Below, piece after piece: positions 1 through 11,929 of a stretch of 64,000 nt of DNA. Below the pieces are notes generated by a model. That model was not told where the DNA came from. It ran no database searches and was given only the letters and a program-made list of their open reading frames with translations. Position numbers and translations under genes: made by a program. The stretch comes from Adiantum capillus-veneris (Eukaryota; Streptophyta; Polypodiopsida; Polypodiales; Pteridaceae): contig CM043943.1 in NCBI GenBank assembly GCA_014529385.2, positions 150,943,092 through 151,007,091 of the forward strand, read 5' to 3'. The first letter of the stretch is position 1. Each line of letters begins with the position of its first letter.

Positions 1-897
1 AAACGAGCAAAGAATTCACAAGCTTAATCTGCATCCAGCTCTCCTCTATCAGCAATGATTTTACCAACATAGGCATACCTAGAAATTACATCTTCAAGAA
101 AAAATTTGCATACAACACTTGTAGCCTTTATACACAAAGCTCTTCCTTCTACCTGGTTACTGAGATTTTCTCTAGCAAGAACAATATACCTCATCTATCA
201 AACACCCATTGGAATTGTAATCAAATCTACTACCCACTTGTAATGCATAGCTAGTGGATAAGTAGGATGTAATCCATCTCAATGTCGTACATTAGAATAT
301 TGCTCGCATACTAGCAAGTTTCCACAAATTGAGCAACATCTTTGTACATTTCCGTCCACCAGTAGCAGTCCTTGATTTTGAAAAACGTTGCCCATATCCC
401 TCTATGTCCAGCCCATAAGCTTTCATGACACTCTTTAATCACCTGTTGTTGAGTTGATTTATCACAAACAACCCATTGTGGTACCCCTCTTGAATGGTTT
501 GGTTGCTTCCACACATGACCATCCTTTAAAAAATAGCTATAAGCCTTTTTCGTGATTCTCTTGTACCCTTGATCAGTCCATCCCTCTTGCCAGGTACGAG
601 TATTGAGGTAACGGCCTATCAAAATCCATTCTCCATCATACATATGCATCTCTTTAAAAAAAACTTCAAAAACACAAGCATGAGTCCCACAGCTTGCATG
701 TAAATGAAAATAGGTATAGAAATTTAAGCCCACATCATCATTAGTGGTAAGCATCTCCTCTTCATCTTCATATCTGGCCCTTGACAGCATATCTGCTACA
801 AGGTTATCTCTACCTACAATGTAACAAAACTCTAGGTTAAGAGACTTAATAAAGGCTATCCAACATTGCAATGTCTAGGGTAGTGCAGTTTGAAATC
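1..897 (-). pseudogene. Ty3/gypsy RNase H end and integrase (outer element)
   Basis: This is the last part of the pol region of a minus-strand retrotransposon. Reading leftwards from about 870, the RNase H tail shows VGRDNLVADMLSRA, the family's usual end of RNase H. It is followed by an H2C2-like zinc-binding region (HESLWAGH near 420, then two cysteines towards 310) and the start of the integrase core below 300. In the core I see WVVDLITIPMG around 240-210 and KIIADRGELDA around 75-45, which place two of the catalytic aspartates. Integrase inserts the cDNA into chromosomal DNA. The frame carries stops, so the gene is dead. It continues off the left edge of the window. The same element's gag, protease and RT start lie at 10200-13380, separated by a younger nested element. 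Confidence 0.8.
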
Positions 898-1995
898 ATT
901 CCTATGAATGGTAAACAATCTGTCTCCACCACAACTGAATCACCTATGAAATATTCTTTGTCAGACCTCAGGGCAGTAGCAATGCCCCAAAGTTATCTCT
1001 TAACATGTGGGTAACCTCTTTGACAAGAATTAAGCACTATTCAAATCCGATTGCGTACCTACGACCATCCTCAAATGATGAGGATGTACCTACGACCATC
1101 CTCATCATCTTGACCTATAGCCCACCACCCAATAGCTAGTGTCAACAGTTAAGATCACTGGCCTTCCACACTTATAGTCAACCTTTCTCAAGGTAGGAGT
1201 CTCAAGAAGCATTGTTTTCAATTTTTTGATGGCCATAATATGAGCTTCTTCCCATACAAATCTTTTACCCTTCCTTAGCAATTTATAAAGCACCTCTGCA
1301 ACATGAGCAAAATGCAGCAACCAAATACGATAAAATACACATGCACCCTAAAACCTCCAAACCTCAGTAAATGTGCGTGTTTTCATCTTCCGTATAGATT
1401 GAACTTTAGCCAAGCTTGGTTGTCTTCCATCTGGGCCACACATATGTCCCACAATTAAAACCTCTTTAGCACCAAAAATTGATTTTGGCCCTGAAAGTGC
1501 CAAGTTAACTTCTTCAAGCCTAGATAAAATGGCATCACAGTCAACAATATGTTGGGCAACAAACTATCGGCAACCCCTCTGGTCTTTTACCTCATCTTTG
1601 AACCCTCTTCACATCCCTTGATTGGTAGATCATCAATGAAAGTCTTAGTAACATGAGGAATAAAATCCTCATCACCTTATTCATACCATTCATCATATGA
1701 GCTACACAGTTAGTAGCACCCTGTGGTAGAGTGCACATCCTCACCAAAACAAGAGGTGTACGCATTGTAGTAAGATCTCCGCTCTCCAAAGCAAGCTAAA
1801 AATTTGATCATATCTTGAGTAAAGATTCACATAGAGTAGATGGATCTTCATGAAAAGGCTTCTGCAAACTCGTTCACTATTGGACTTGTACCCACATTGT
1901 GGATTGTTACCTTATTGACTAGTTGCATATCCTGAATAAACTTAGGGTACCATTCTTCTTTGGAACAGTAACCACCACCATTTAGAGTATGGTGC
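898..1995 (-). pseudogene. Ty3/gypsy reverse transcriptase (palm to thumb) and RNase H start, outer element
   Basis: The broken minus-strand reading holds recognisable reverse transcriptase pieces. Around 1789-1690 is TPLVLVRMCTLPQGATNCVA, the TP...LPQGATN...A block before the catalytic palm. Around 1640-1620 is TFIDDLPIKG, the F-x-DD motif. Near 1460 GHMCGPDGRQPSLAKV is seen, and at 1320-1105 the RT/RNase H linker (FVWEEAHIMAIKKLK ... VILTVDTSYW). Multiple frameshifts and stops break it. The first RT residues are missing here because they lie at 10200-10410: a nested element at 1996-10199 cut the gene. The two halves join as ...ILEPSCA plus PYSK..., a good match to the conserved start of gypsy RT. 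Confidence 0.82.
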
Positions 1996-2329
1996 TGTCA
2001 TAAAAACTAATAACTAACCAATCCAAATGATTTTCTCATATTAAACTGATCACTTAATGTGGGAGAATAAACGGGAACAAGGGTTAAGATATAGACATGT
2101 GCTTTTAGATCTATCTCAACACGAGGCCATTGGTAAAGGGGCCCAAATGAGAGATGGTCTATCAAAGAGCAAGGATAACCAATGGAGCATAAAACCTTAG
2201 GGTTAGCTTCATTGAAGACCTCCAATAATGTGTGTAAAAGTCCTTTGACCTTAGGTAAGCTAGGGCTGAGCTTGAGATGCGGGAACCCGACCCAGCTCGA
2301 GGTGCTTGTCCTCCTTGTCATGCTTGATG

Positions 2330-2435
2330 ACTAAGGTTCTTGAGGTGCTTGATGATTGAGGTGCTTGAGATGCTTGAGGTGCTTAATGATTGAGATGCTT
2401 GAGGTGCTTGACATGCTTGAGATGTTAGGGTTGCA
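2330..2435. repeat. ~10-bp minisatellite (TTGAGGTGCT type) in the LTR
   Basis: Roughly ten imperfect repeats of TTGAGGTGCT/TTGAGATGCT run through this part of the LTR. The 3' LTR copy (about 8685-8760) has fewer units, so repeat number changed after insertion. Confidence 0.8.
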
Positions 2436-3689
2436 CTTGAGGTGAGAACCCAGCCTAAGGTTAAAGTGCTTAAGGGCCAAGCTTGTGGTGGGAATTGGGC
2501 CTATGCATGAGGGGTTGAGGTGTCAAAAAGTCAAATATTCAATCCCTACAAGGAGGGGGCAAGCCCTACATGAGGGGGGATGAGAGAGAACACCCACACA
2601 CTCACACAAGGCATGCATGGTACAAAGAAAGCAAAAGGGACACTTGTCAAGTTCCTCCTCATGTTGCCCTCATGGTGTGCCTAAAGCCTATTGGTTGGCC
2701 ACCCAAGGGGTCCAATGATAATTTAGGATATTTAATTAATTGATTTTGCATTTATCTAGCCCTCTCTCTCAAAGGGGAAAGGGGGGACACTTGTCTCAAG
2801 GCTACCCTTGCTGCTTGTAATGCCTCCTGCTTATGATTGGCTAGGCTTGGAGGGGTCCAATGAGCTTCAAGCATGAGCTACAAGGGGGGTTCGACCCAAG
2901 CAAGCTAGGGGGTTGCTTAGGTGATATACTCACCCACACACACTAAAAAACACTCTCATTGTGTGCTAGGAAAGGTGCAAGAGCTCCATCTCCTTCTCCA
3001 AGCTCCTTGAGAAGTTGAGAGCCTACACCAACACTCTTGGCTATGGAATGCAAATCCAACCAAGAGCTATGCTTCAATGATTAAGCTTTACATCTTCTCC
3101 ATATTTATTACTATGCTATTATGTATGTTAAGCAAGAAGAGTGATGATAAGTGAGGAATATTTTCTTTCTCCTATGGAATACTTCTTCTTCCTCTTCCTT
3201 ACCCTCATTCCTTGCTAGCTCTCTCCACCTTCGAAGGTGTTTGAGGTCTTGGGACTGAGGCTTGGGATAGTTAATGCTTTCCAAAAAGTGCATGTTATGA
3301 TTATTGCAAGAAGGCTAATGGTTTATTGCAAGTAGATTAGTTACTTAATGCAAGTAGATTAATTGTATTGCAAGGAAGATTAATTGTTGCTTTAGGCACA
3401 AGTTGATGCATAAAAGTATACATCTTCATGCACTCAAATGATTTAGGGAACACAAAGACTAATGATGCTCATGAGTTCTTGACTGTTTTAAAGCTGAGAT
3501 TGATTGTTGATATTATGCAAAAGCTTGGTGTATGAAGCTTCCATCTCCATACTACCAAAGAGGTTTCAAGGAACACAAAGATTGGATTGTACCAAGTCTC
3601 TCTTAATGAGAGAATCTATAATACAAATGCATTTTGGAGGGGGGACCATCTCCACATAAATCCGATCCTCAACTAATGTCATATTCTCT

Positions 3690-3693
<4 letters not shown>

Positions 3694-3734
<41 letters not shown>
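3694..3734. repeat. (CT)n microsatellite in 5' LTR
   Basis: About 20 CT dinucleotides near the LTR's 3' end. The matching site in the 3' LTR (about 10028-10052) is much shorter. Confidence 0.95.
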
Positions 3735-3737
<3 letters not shown>

Positions 3738-3882
3738 AAAGGTATTGCTCATGCCTAGTTAATTAAGTGTTATGATTAAGTTGCTACTACCAATTAAGTC
3801 CACCATCTATGCTCTCAAAGTTGCTCACTCTAATTCTCTTAATTCCGCTATTCTCTAAGTTCATAGGCCATTTCCATTACAT

Positions 3883-3894
3883 TGGTATCAGAGC
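3883..3894 (+). promoter_or_regulatory. Primer binding site for initiator Met-tRNA
   Basis: TGGTATCAGAGC, one base after the LTR end, is the classic complement of the 3' end of plant initiator methionine tRNA used to prime minus-strand cDNA synthesis. Its position fixes the element as plus-strand and the LTR end at 3881. The same site occurs on the minus strand at 40358-40369 in a relative. Confidence 0.93.
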
Positions 3895-4295
3895 ATTTGG
3901 TTTCTCTTTTCTTGCTTAAGAAGAGAGGTCCTTAAGTAGCCTATAAATGGTTGATGTTGTTAATTATATTAGGGTAAGTGGAACTGGGATCTATTATCGG
4001 TTTTGTTGAGCCCACTATGTGGGATATGGTGCACACCTTGGGAGATTTGGACTTAATAATGGAGTCTTTTTAGACTTGCCTACGGCTTTACCATTATTGA
4101 GCCATAAGAAGTCCGAAAGGAGCTAACCCTCGGCAACTTTGCTATGTTAGACATACTCCTCTATTCTCTATAATTAACCACTTTGAGCCATGGGTGTAGA
4201 TACTTAAGAGCCGATTTTCAAAGGCTAAGAGGGGTGGCAACTAATGTTTTGAATTGCCAAATCATACACTAAGTACATACATAAATTTTGTTAAC

Positions 4296-5738
4296 ATGGA
4301 TGACAATAATCAAGAGAGTAGAACGAGTATTGAAAACTTTGATTTTTCACATGAAGGTGCTAATGATGATGCTCCCATGTTTATCAAGTGTCTTGTTTCT
4401 AAGCTGCAACAAGCTATGGGAAACCCAGCCCTACAAGGTGAAGTTTTCCAACAACTTCATAGTTATGGGATTCTCCAAACTCCCCCAAAAGAGAGAGCAC
4501 CTGAGAAGTCTCTTCAAGAGATTTCCAAGAGAGGGCTCTCTACGGTGAGAGAAGAGGAGAACCCATATGAAGCGCTTAAATGATTACTAGCGGGCTTACC
4601 TCCATCCAAGAAGAAAGGTGAAGTCTCTACTATAGAGCCTTCCCCAAGAGAAGGAGAAAGAAGTGAGTCTCCCAATACTTCTGAAGATGTGGCTCCAAGA
4701 AGACGGCAGCCTCAACGATTTCCAACTCCCCCCAAGAGAGAAAGATTGCCGGAAAGTCCTCCTCCTCGTTATCACAAAAAGGAAGAGAGGTACCAAAAGA
4801 AGGAAAAGGAGAGAAAGAGGTCACCCTCTTCTCCATCTTCATCACCTTCCTCATATTCCAATGAAGGTAGCGGCTCTTCTCTCAAAGAGCCCAAAAGGAA
4901 AGGCCATCGCAACCCCTATCCGGTATGGAGAAGGTCCAAGAAGCTGAAGAAGTTCAGGGAGGGAGGAAAGGACACCACTTTTCTTACCTATGATGGCACC
5001 TTTGGTGCTACGGACAAGATCTTGGCCTTCATCCAACAGTTTGATGTGGTCTTTGGTGATGAGGACTTCATGGATTCCTCTAAACTGCGTCAGGTATCTA
5101 TGCATTTTCAGAGCTCTGCTCGTCAATGGTGGGCTAGCCTACGAGCCCAAAGGAAAGCTCCAAGGACATGGAAGGCTTTAAGAGCCTCCATCATGAAACA
5201 ATTTCTGGCAAGCAACACTAAAGACAATGTCCTCACAGAATGGCAAAGCTTGAAACTCTCTCCCTACGAGTCTATCTAGAAGTATGTAGATAAGTTTTGG
5301 GATTTACTTCTCAAAGCCAGTGTCTACAAAAAGATAGGCTTTGAGGAGAAAAAGCAACAATTTTGTGCGGGTCTTTTTGACGAGATGGTCGAGTATATTA
5401 ACTCACAAAGGCTTAATGCCATATCGGCAGTCATACACCATACTATGGTCTCCTCTCTAAACAATTTCCAACAAGGGGTTAAGAGAAACTCTAAGCCCAT
5501 GGAAGTGAAGGATCAAAATGAGCGTAGAGGAAGGAATAATGCTCAAACTTCCTCCAAAGGCAACTCTAGCAACACCGATAACAAAGCTAAGGAGAAAGGA
5601 GTCTACAAAGGTAAGAATAGACTCTCTCCAACAGAGCTAGAGTGTTATCGTAAGGATAACAAATGCTACAAGTGTGGACAGCAAGGGCATGTCTATCGTG
5701 CTTGTCCCCAAATAAATGCACGCAACAATCCGCCTTGA
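4296..5738 (+). pseudogene. gag: Gag polyprotein of nested Ty3/gypsy element (two nonsense codons)
   Basis: One reading frame runs from MDDNNQESRTSIENF at 4296 to a stop at 5738, about 480 codons. It is interrupted only by TGA at 4581-4583 and TAG at 5277-5279. Order of parts: a short acidic N-terminus, a basic Ser/Pro/Arg-rich linker (about 4690-4950), a retrotransposon gag core (FLTYDGTFGATDKILAFIQQ, ARQWWASLRA, about 4975-5380), and one C-terminal CCHC zinc knuckle, CYKCGQQGHVYRACP, at about 5664-5708. Gag forms the particle that packages the RNA. A close relative lies on the minus strand at 39214-39956. The clean frame apart from two stops suggests fairly recent decay. The leader between the primer site and the start is about 400 bases. 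Confidence 0.88.
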
Positions 5739-6229
5739 GTTTCTATGCTGGAAACTCCAAAAGAGGATGCTCATAGCAAAAGGCTTTTGTTTTTCCTAAG
5801 CTAGGAGATATGTACATACATGTTTATGAGTCGGGTAGCATCCTATCCCATGTAAATATGCATGCTTTTCGCAAAGTTAATGAAAATCTATATATTCATA
5901 TACATGATTTTTGTTAGAAAGTCTGTAAATGAATTCAATGTTTCAACCAATAACAATAAAAAAAAAGACGGGAATCAAGAGGAATTATAATTTTCTACAT
6001 TCCTAAATGGATTCCAAAATGTTTTTATTGATGATACCCCCGTGAGCTATCTCCACAATGAGGGGACAATGACCATGCAATGGAGCTTTTACCACGAAGC
6101 TCACTGCCTAATAAGTCTCCTTATTGAGCTTTATAAGCTCCACAAGAGGAGTTCAAAAAGCAATAGCATGAACTGGTAAGTTTTGAGAGAGATTAGGCTT
6201 TCCTCTAACCAAAAGAAAAGTGGATTGTT

Positions 6230-7935
6230 TTTTTAAAGATTCAATAATTAGGTCACATTATCTCTAAAGGTGGTATTTGTATGGAACCACAAAAGGTAGA
6301 GGTAATCAAAAGATGGCCTAATCCAAGGAGTCTACATGAGTTGCGAAGCTCTAAAGGTATGAGTGCATACTAGAGATGCTTCATAGGAAAACTTCATGCT
6401 TATAGCAGGTCCAATACATGACTTAACAAAAAAGAACGTTAAGTGTACATGGACTACAAAGAGAGAAAAATACTTTTGAAAAGTTCAAAGAGAAACTTAT
6501 CTCTCAACTTATGCTTACACTACGGGATCTCTCAAAGCTATTTGAGGTCCAATGTAATGCCTGGATGCATACCTTCAAAAAAAAATTTGCTTCAAGAAGG
6601 GAATACCATAGAATACAAGATTCAAAGACTCAAATCCAATGAGCGAATGCTGGACATATACAAAAGGAACTACGAGCTATTTTACATTCCGTTGACACAT
6701 GGAAGTACTTCTTGCGGACTCCATCCATGATACAAAACAAGCTCTTCGACAATCAAATGAGGTGGGAAAATTTCTTTTTGCAATTTAAATTTAACATTGC
6801 TCACATTGCTGGCAAGCACAAACATGTAGCCGATGCACTTTCCCGATGGCCAAGGGTAGATAGGGTATCAATAGCAACTTACAATGAACTATGTTTTATG
6901 ATAGTTAAATATGCTTCTAACCCAAGATTTAGGGATATAATAATAGCCTTTACAAATGGAAGAAAAAGAACCACTCATGTTAGAGGATGGTTATCTTCCA
7001 TACCTCAATAGGCTATATCTTCCTCACTTCCCATGCTCCTCCCATATGCGGGGCAAAGAGGAATTCGAATTTATTCTTTTAGGAATAAAAGCATACTTGT
7101 ATTGGATTACCAAGAAACAAGAACATACAAGAGTATGTTTCAAAATGTATGGTATACCAAAAGATGAAGTATGATAGAAGGACCATGGCTTGCCAACATC
7201 TAATTGTGTCGGATAGAAATCCTACCATGACCACTAATTTCTAATAGAGTCTCTATCAGAACTAGAGTAACGCTCTTATGTTGGCCTACTATTCCAACGG
7301 ATGGCCAAAAGGAAAATCACAAAACTAATGATCCTTGATCTACTAAAAGCTTGTGATTCGAGGTAGATCAATGCTCAAAATGGGAGAAGTACTTACCCTA
7401 ACAACACTATGTCACTAATAACATGAACATACTTCTAAGGGGAAAGTACCTTTTGAGGCTAAAGACGGAAGATCCAAACGTCTCTTGTAGCTTAAGGTAC
7501 CTGGGAAGATCTTCATTGAAAAGGAGTATAGCCGAGATCAAAACGAATCTTTTTAGAAGATTAAACAGGCTATATCCATCTATTAGCTAGGCAAAAGAGG
7601 CTCCTGCCATTAGGCATAAAAGATCCTTATCCTTTAAAGAAAAATAAATCTTTCTTTGCGTCTTACTAAACAATTAAAGTTGCCCAACTATTGGCTCATA
7701 TATATCATTTTTCATGAGAGCCTATTCGAGCCTTATTAAGGAGAGCCACCAATAGAGGCTATAAATGTAGACCCATTAGAGATCAAGGATGAAGAAAACG
7801 AGCTCCAACCCAAGTTCATCCTTCGACAGGAACACAAGGTATTAACAAATGGTAAGATTACTGACAGTATGTTATTTAAGTTAAGAATTATCCTTTCAAA
7901 GATGCTAAATGCATGCAAAGAACATAGCTTAAGGA
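6230..7935 (+). pseudogene. pol: Degenerate pol of nested Ty3/gypsy element
   Basis: Only scraps of pol survive. At about 6250-6350 the RT thumb side is visible (ISKGGICMEPQKVEVIKRWP). At 6560-6710 there are RNase H-like words (YKIQRLKSNERMLDIYKRNYEL). At 6712-7011 RNase H ends (HIAGKHKHVADALSRWPRV). Around 7190-7330 integrase pieces appear, including a frame reading TDGQKENHK. At about 7790-7920 the text (NGKIT..., FK..NYPFKDA) resembles the chromodomain-like tail of such integrases. Protease and most of RT are missing between the zinc knuckle at 5708 and 6230, so an internal deletion is likely. It cannot move by itself. Confidence 0.75.
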
Positions 7936-8333
7936 TAATATGAACCTTGTTAATGATGCTTACAATGACACAAAAGAGTAAGCAAATGTAAAAGAAATTC
8001 ATTTTAAATGATCCATGTTTTTGTCTTATAAGACTCTCTTTTTATCTTTCGTGCACAAATTTTAAGAAGTATACATACTTAGGATCATGTTTTTGGTGAC
8101 TACGTCTCCCAAACACCAAGTAGAACTTGTCCCTCTACTTTGGAAGTATGATATGGACTAAAAAGAGTAGACATGCTTGTGGCAGACAATGTCTCTCAAC
8201 CACCAAGTGGATTAGTCATCCACTCTGGAATGATGTCGTAGGGTAAAAGTGGATCCTCTACCCGCTAAGACCAATGGACTAATGGGTGAGACTTTACCAA
8301 ATCTACATCATAGTCGAGGACGACTATGATTTC

Positions 8334-8343
8334 AAGAGAGAGG
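8334..8343 (+). promoter_or_regulatory. Polypurine tract before 3' LTR
   Basis: AAGAGAGAGG sits immediately before the TG of the second LTR copy, the position expected for the plus-strand primer. If it abuts the LTR directly, the LTR starts TGCT at 8344 rather than at 8347. Confidence 0.75.
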
Positions 8344-8346
8344 TGC

Positions 8347-10199
8347 TTTCATAAAAACTAATATCTAACCAACCCAAATGATTTTCTCATATTAAACTGA
8401 TCACTTAATGTGGGAGAATAAAAGGGGACAAGGGTTAAGATATAGACATGTGCTTTTAGATCTATCTCTACATGGGGCAATTGGTAAAGGGGCCCAAATG
8501 AGAGATGGTCTATCAAAGAGCAAGGCTAACCAATGGAGCATAAGACCTTAGGGTTAGCTTCATTGAAGACCTCCAATAATGTGTGTAAAAGTCCTTTGAC
8601 CTTAGGTAAGCTAGGGCTGATCTTGAGGTGCAGGAACCCGACCCAGCTCGAGGTGCTTGTCCTGCTTGTCATGCTTGATGACTAAGGTGCTTGAGGTGCT
8701 TGAGATGCTTGAGGTGCTTAATGATTGAGATGCTTGAGGTGCTTGACATGCTTGAGATGTTAGGGTTGCACTTGAGGTGAGAACCCAGCCTAAGGTTAAA
8801 GTGCTTAAGGGCCAAGCTTGTGGTGGGAATTGGGCCTATGCATGAGGGGTTGAGGTGTCAAAAAGTCAAATATTCAATCCCTACAAGGAGGGGGCGAGCC
8901 CTACATGAGGGGGGATGAGAGAGAACACCCACACACTCACACAAGGCATGCATGGTACAAAGAAAGCAAAAGGGACACTTGTCAAGTTCCTCCTCATGTT
9001 GCCCTCATGGTGTGCCTAAAGCCTATTGGTTGGCCACCCAAGGGGTCCAATGATAATTTAGGATATTTAATTAATCGATTTTGTATTTATCTAGCCCTCT
9101 CTCTCAAAGGGGAAAGGGGGGACACTTGTCTCAAGGCTACCCTTGCTGCTTGATATGCCTCCTGCTTATGATTGGCTAGGCTTGGAGGGGTCCAATGAGC
9201 TTCAAGCATGAGCTACAAGGGGGGGTCGACCCAAGCAAGCTAGGGGGTTTCTTAGGGGATATACTCACCCACACACACTAAAAACAACTCTCATTGTGTG
9301 CTAGGAAATGTGCAAGAGCTCCATCTCCTTCTCCAAGCTCCTTGAGAAGTTGAGAGCCTACACCAACACTCTTGGCTATGGAATGCAAATCCAACCAAGA
9401 GCTATGCTTCAATGGTTAAGATTTCCATCTTCTCCATCTTCATTACTATGCTATTATGTATGCTAAGCAAGAAGAGTGATGATAAGTGAGGAATTATTTC
9501 TTTCTCCTATGGAATACTTCTTCTTCCTCTTCCCTACCTCATTCCCTGCTAGCTCTCTCCACCTTCGAAGGTGTTTGAGGTCTTGGGACTGAGGCTTGGG
9601 ATAGTTTATGCTTTCCACAAAGTGCATGTTATGCTTATTGCAAGAAGGCTAATGGTTTATTGCAAGTAGATTAGTTACTTAATGCAAGTAGATTAATTGT
9701 ATTGCAAGGAAGATTAATTGTTGCTTTAGGCACAAGTTGATGCATAAAAGTATACATCTTCGTGCACTCAAATGATTTAGGGAACACAAAGACTAATGAT
9801 GCTCACGAGTTCTTAACTGTTTTAAAGCTGAGATTGATTGTTGATATTATGCAAAAGCTTGGTGTATGAAGCTTCCATCTCCATACTACCAAAGAGGTTT
9901 CAAGGAACACAAAGATTGGATTGTACCAAGTCTCTCTTAATGAGAAAATATATAATACAAATGCCTTTTGGAGGGGGGACCAGCTCCACATAAATCCGGT
10001 CCTCAACTGTTGTCATATTCTCTAAAATCTCTCTCTCTCTCTCTCTCTCTCTTTCAAAGGTATTGATCATGCCTAGTTAATTAAGTGTTATGATTTAGTT
10101 GCTACTACCAATTAAGTCCACCATCTATGCTCTCAAAGTTTCTCACTCTAATTCTCTTAATTCCGCTATTCTCTAAGTTCATAGGCCATTTCCATTACA
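8347..10199 (+). mobile_element. 3' LTR of nested Ty3/gypsy element
   Basis: Direct repeat of 1996-3881 with only scattered substitutions and small length changes in the minisatellite and CT tract. It ends ...CCATTACA at 10199, after which the interrupted RT gene of the outer element resumes with GTGCACATGATGG. By eye the two LTRs differ by only a few percent, but I did not compute this. Confidence 0.92.
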
Positions 10200-11300
10200 G
10201 TGCACATGATGGTTCTAAAATGCCCATCCTTATCTTCTCATTTAACAAATCAATGAGCTTGGGCAAGTAAGCTTTGGGTACAGCAATAGGGCGTAAACTC
10301 CGTGGCATATGAGGAACAATAAATATAACCATAGGAGAAACAACATTTGGATTTGCACATCCAATCTCACTTGGCTCAAAAGAAAAAGCTTTACCATGTT
10401 TTCCAAGCATCTCTTAAAATCATTTGATCTCTCTTTAATAAGGAAATCCTCCTCTCAAATCTTTAGTTGCTTCAATGTCTCTTCAGTAAACTTATGCCCA
10501 ATGTTCTTTGGATCTCTTGGTATAGGTTGGCAAAAATCTTTCTCCATTACTTCATCACTTTATTCTGGCAAAGGTGTAGCCACCAGCCTCACCTTTTTTG
10601 CAACAAATTTTTATTTTTTTTCTACCTAGATTTCAACTGCTTCACCCAAATCCTCCTTTATATGTGTAAGTGCTTCATATAAATCCAGTTCTTCATACAT
10701 GTCCATTGAATGTACTTTAACTATGCCAAATTCCACTTTGTAACCTGTAATGCATGATCTCTTATAGCTCTGACATAGTATCCACATAAGAGACCTCTTC
10801 AAAGACCCCTAAGATTACATCATCTGGTTCAAGCACATCATATCCCTGCAATTCACTTTGAATACCTGACACATATTGTTTTTCCCATTTAGGTGGCTCA
10901 TTAAACTTTTATATGACACCGAACCCTCATATGTTAATACCAAAAACCTTGAAGAGAAAGTCTCTCTTTGCGAAAGATTTCCCACCTTTGTACCACCATA
11001 GTCCTACTTTATAGTGGCATCCCAAGAAATTCGTGTGAAAACCTGTGTTCTTTGAACTTTTTGCCTATCTTTGGCAATGGATGATCACATAGGCTACCTT
11101 TGTTTCTGGCATGATCTACACACAAAGTTAAAAACTAAACAACCCTTTTACTATCCCTACTTTGGATCCCTGCATATGCTGAGCCATCATCTAACACCTT
11201 TGTCTCCATGCGCATAGCCGTAATGTAGGGTTGTCCCAATATGAGTGGATAGGACGAATGCTCTTGTGAAAAACGTTTTTTGCTCACAAACATCCCCATT
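10200..11300 (-). pseudogene. Outer Ty3/gypsy element: RT N-terminus and linker
   Basis: On the minus strand 10410-10200 reads PHMPRSLRPIAVPKAYLPKL and then LLNEKIRMGILEPSCA. This is the entry to the gypsy RT domain, in which the primer-side loop normally continues PYS-x-x-W. The continuation is found beyond the nested element at about 1990. Between 10410 and 11300 the linker from protease to RT is decayed and carries stops in all frames. The pair of half-genes shows the order of events: this element was in place first. Confidence 0.78.
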
Positions 11301-11314
11301 AGTTACCTTAACAT

Positions 11315-11910
11315 TTACACATGCACCATAAGATCCCCTAGAAGCATTTTAGCAGCACAAATCCGCCAACCGTGATCAGCATCAATAGGCCATTTCCCTT
11401 TCTTGTGCAAGCTCTTTTCCATAAGGCTGATTTCTGACCCATGGTCCATAAGTGTTAAGACTGCCTCTTCAATGTCCCCAAGCTTCACAATGGTTTCTAT
11501 TGTTGCTCTGACCCAATGACTCCTAGAAAAGAGACTCTTGGGAACAATTTCCTCATCTCCATCGTCATTAAAATGAACGTGCCTTACCTCAGATATAATT
11601 GGATTTGAAACCACCACTTCCTTTGACTTTTCATCTTCAAATGCCTCTTCATAAGTATCCAAAATTGACTCAATGTGATGGATCATTTGTCTTTTAACCG
11701 CATCAGGTTCCTTCTCGCTTGGTATTTAGCATTTCCTCTTGATAATGTCTATAATCTTCTAATGAAACTCACGCTTGACAATTCCCAAGATGTCACTCAA
11801 CGTGAGCTCCACCTTTCTATTGAGAATGCGCTCTTCAAAAACCTTTTGTAGCCAACTAAAATGTCAGATTTCAACTTATAAGAAGGTCCCTTGAGCTTAC
11901 CTTTCTTACC
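11315..11910 (-). pseudogene. Outer Ty3/gypsy element: retropepsin-type protease
   Basis: The minus-strand frame at 11686-11315 reads ...VPKSLFSRSHWVRATIETIV and then VLTLMDHGSEISLM. D-x-G-S-E-I-x-L-M matches the aspartic protease active site of this retroelement group, with DHG where DSG or DTG is usual. The N-terminal side (EEAFEDEKSKEVVV) is acidic linker. Protease would cut Gag-Pol during particle maturation. The frame is broken above and below. Confidence 0.72.
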
Positions 11911-11929
11911 TTTCGATGCCTCTTCCATT

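Larger units (their letters stand above)
1996..3881 (+). mobile_element. 5' LTR of nested Ty3/gypsy element
   Basis: About 1.89 kb that recurs almost unchanged at 8347-10199. It ends ...CCATTACA directly before a tRNA primer site, so the right boundary is firm. The left boundary is TGTCATAAAA at 1996 or TGCTGTCATA at 1993, because the bases GGTGC occur before both LTR copies. GTGC also occurs just after the 3' LTR, giving at best a 4-bp target duplication. Inside are a TGCTTGAGGT-type minisatellite near 2335-2435 and a CT microsatellite near 3694-3734. The small open frames here are not genes. Confidence 0.92.

Noticed and set aside
8905-9153. Plus frame of 82 codons
   Set aside because: Lies inside the 3' LTR and is broken by a stop in the 5' LTR copy.
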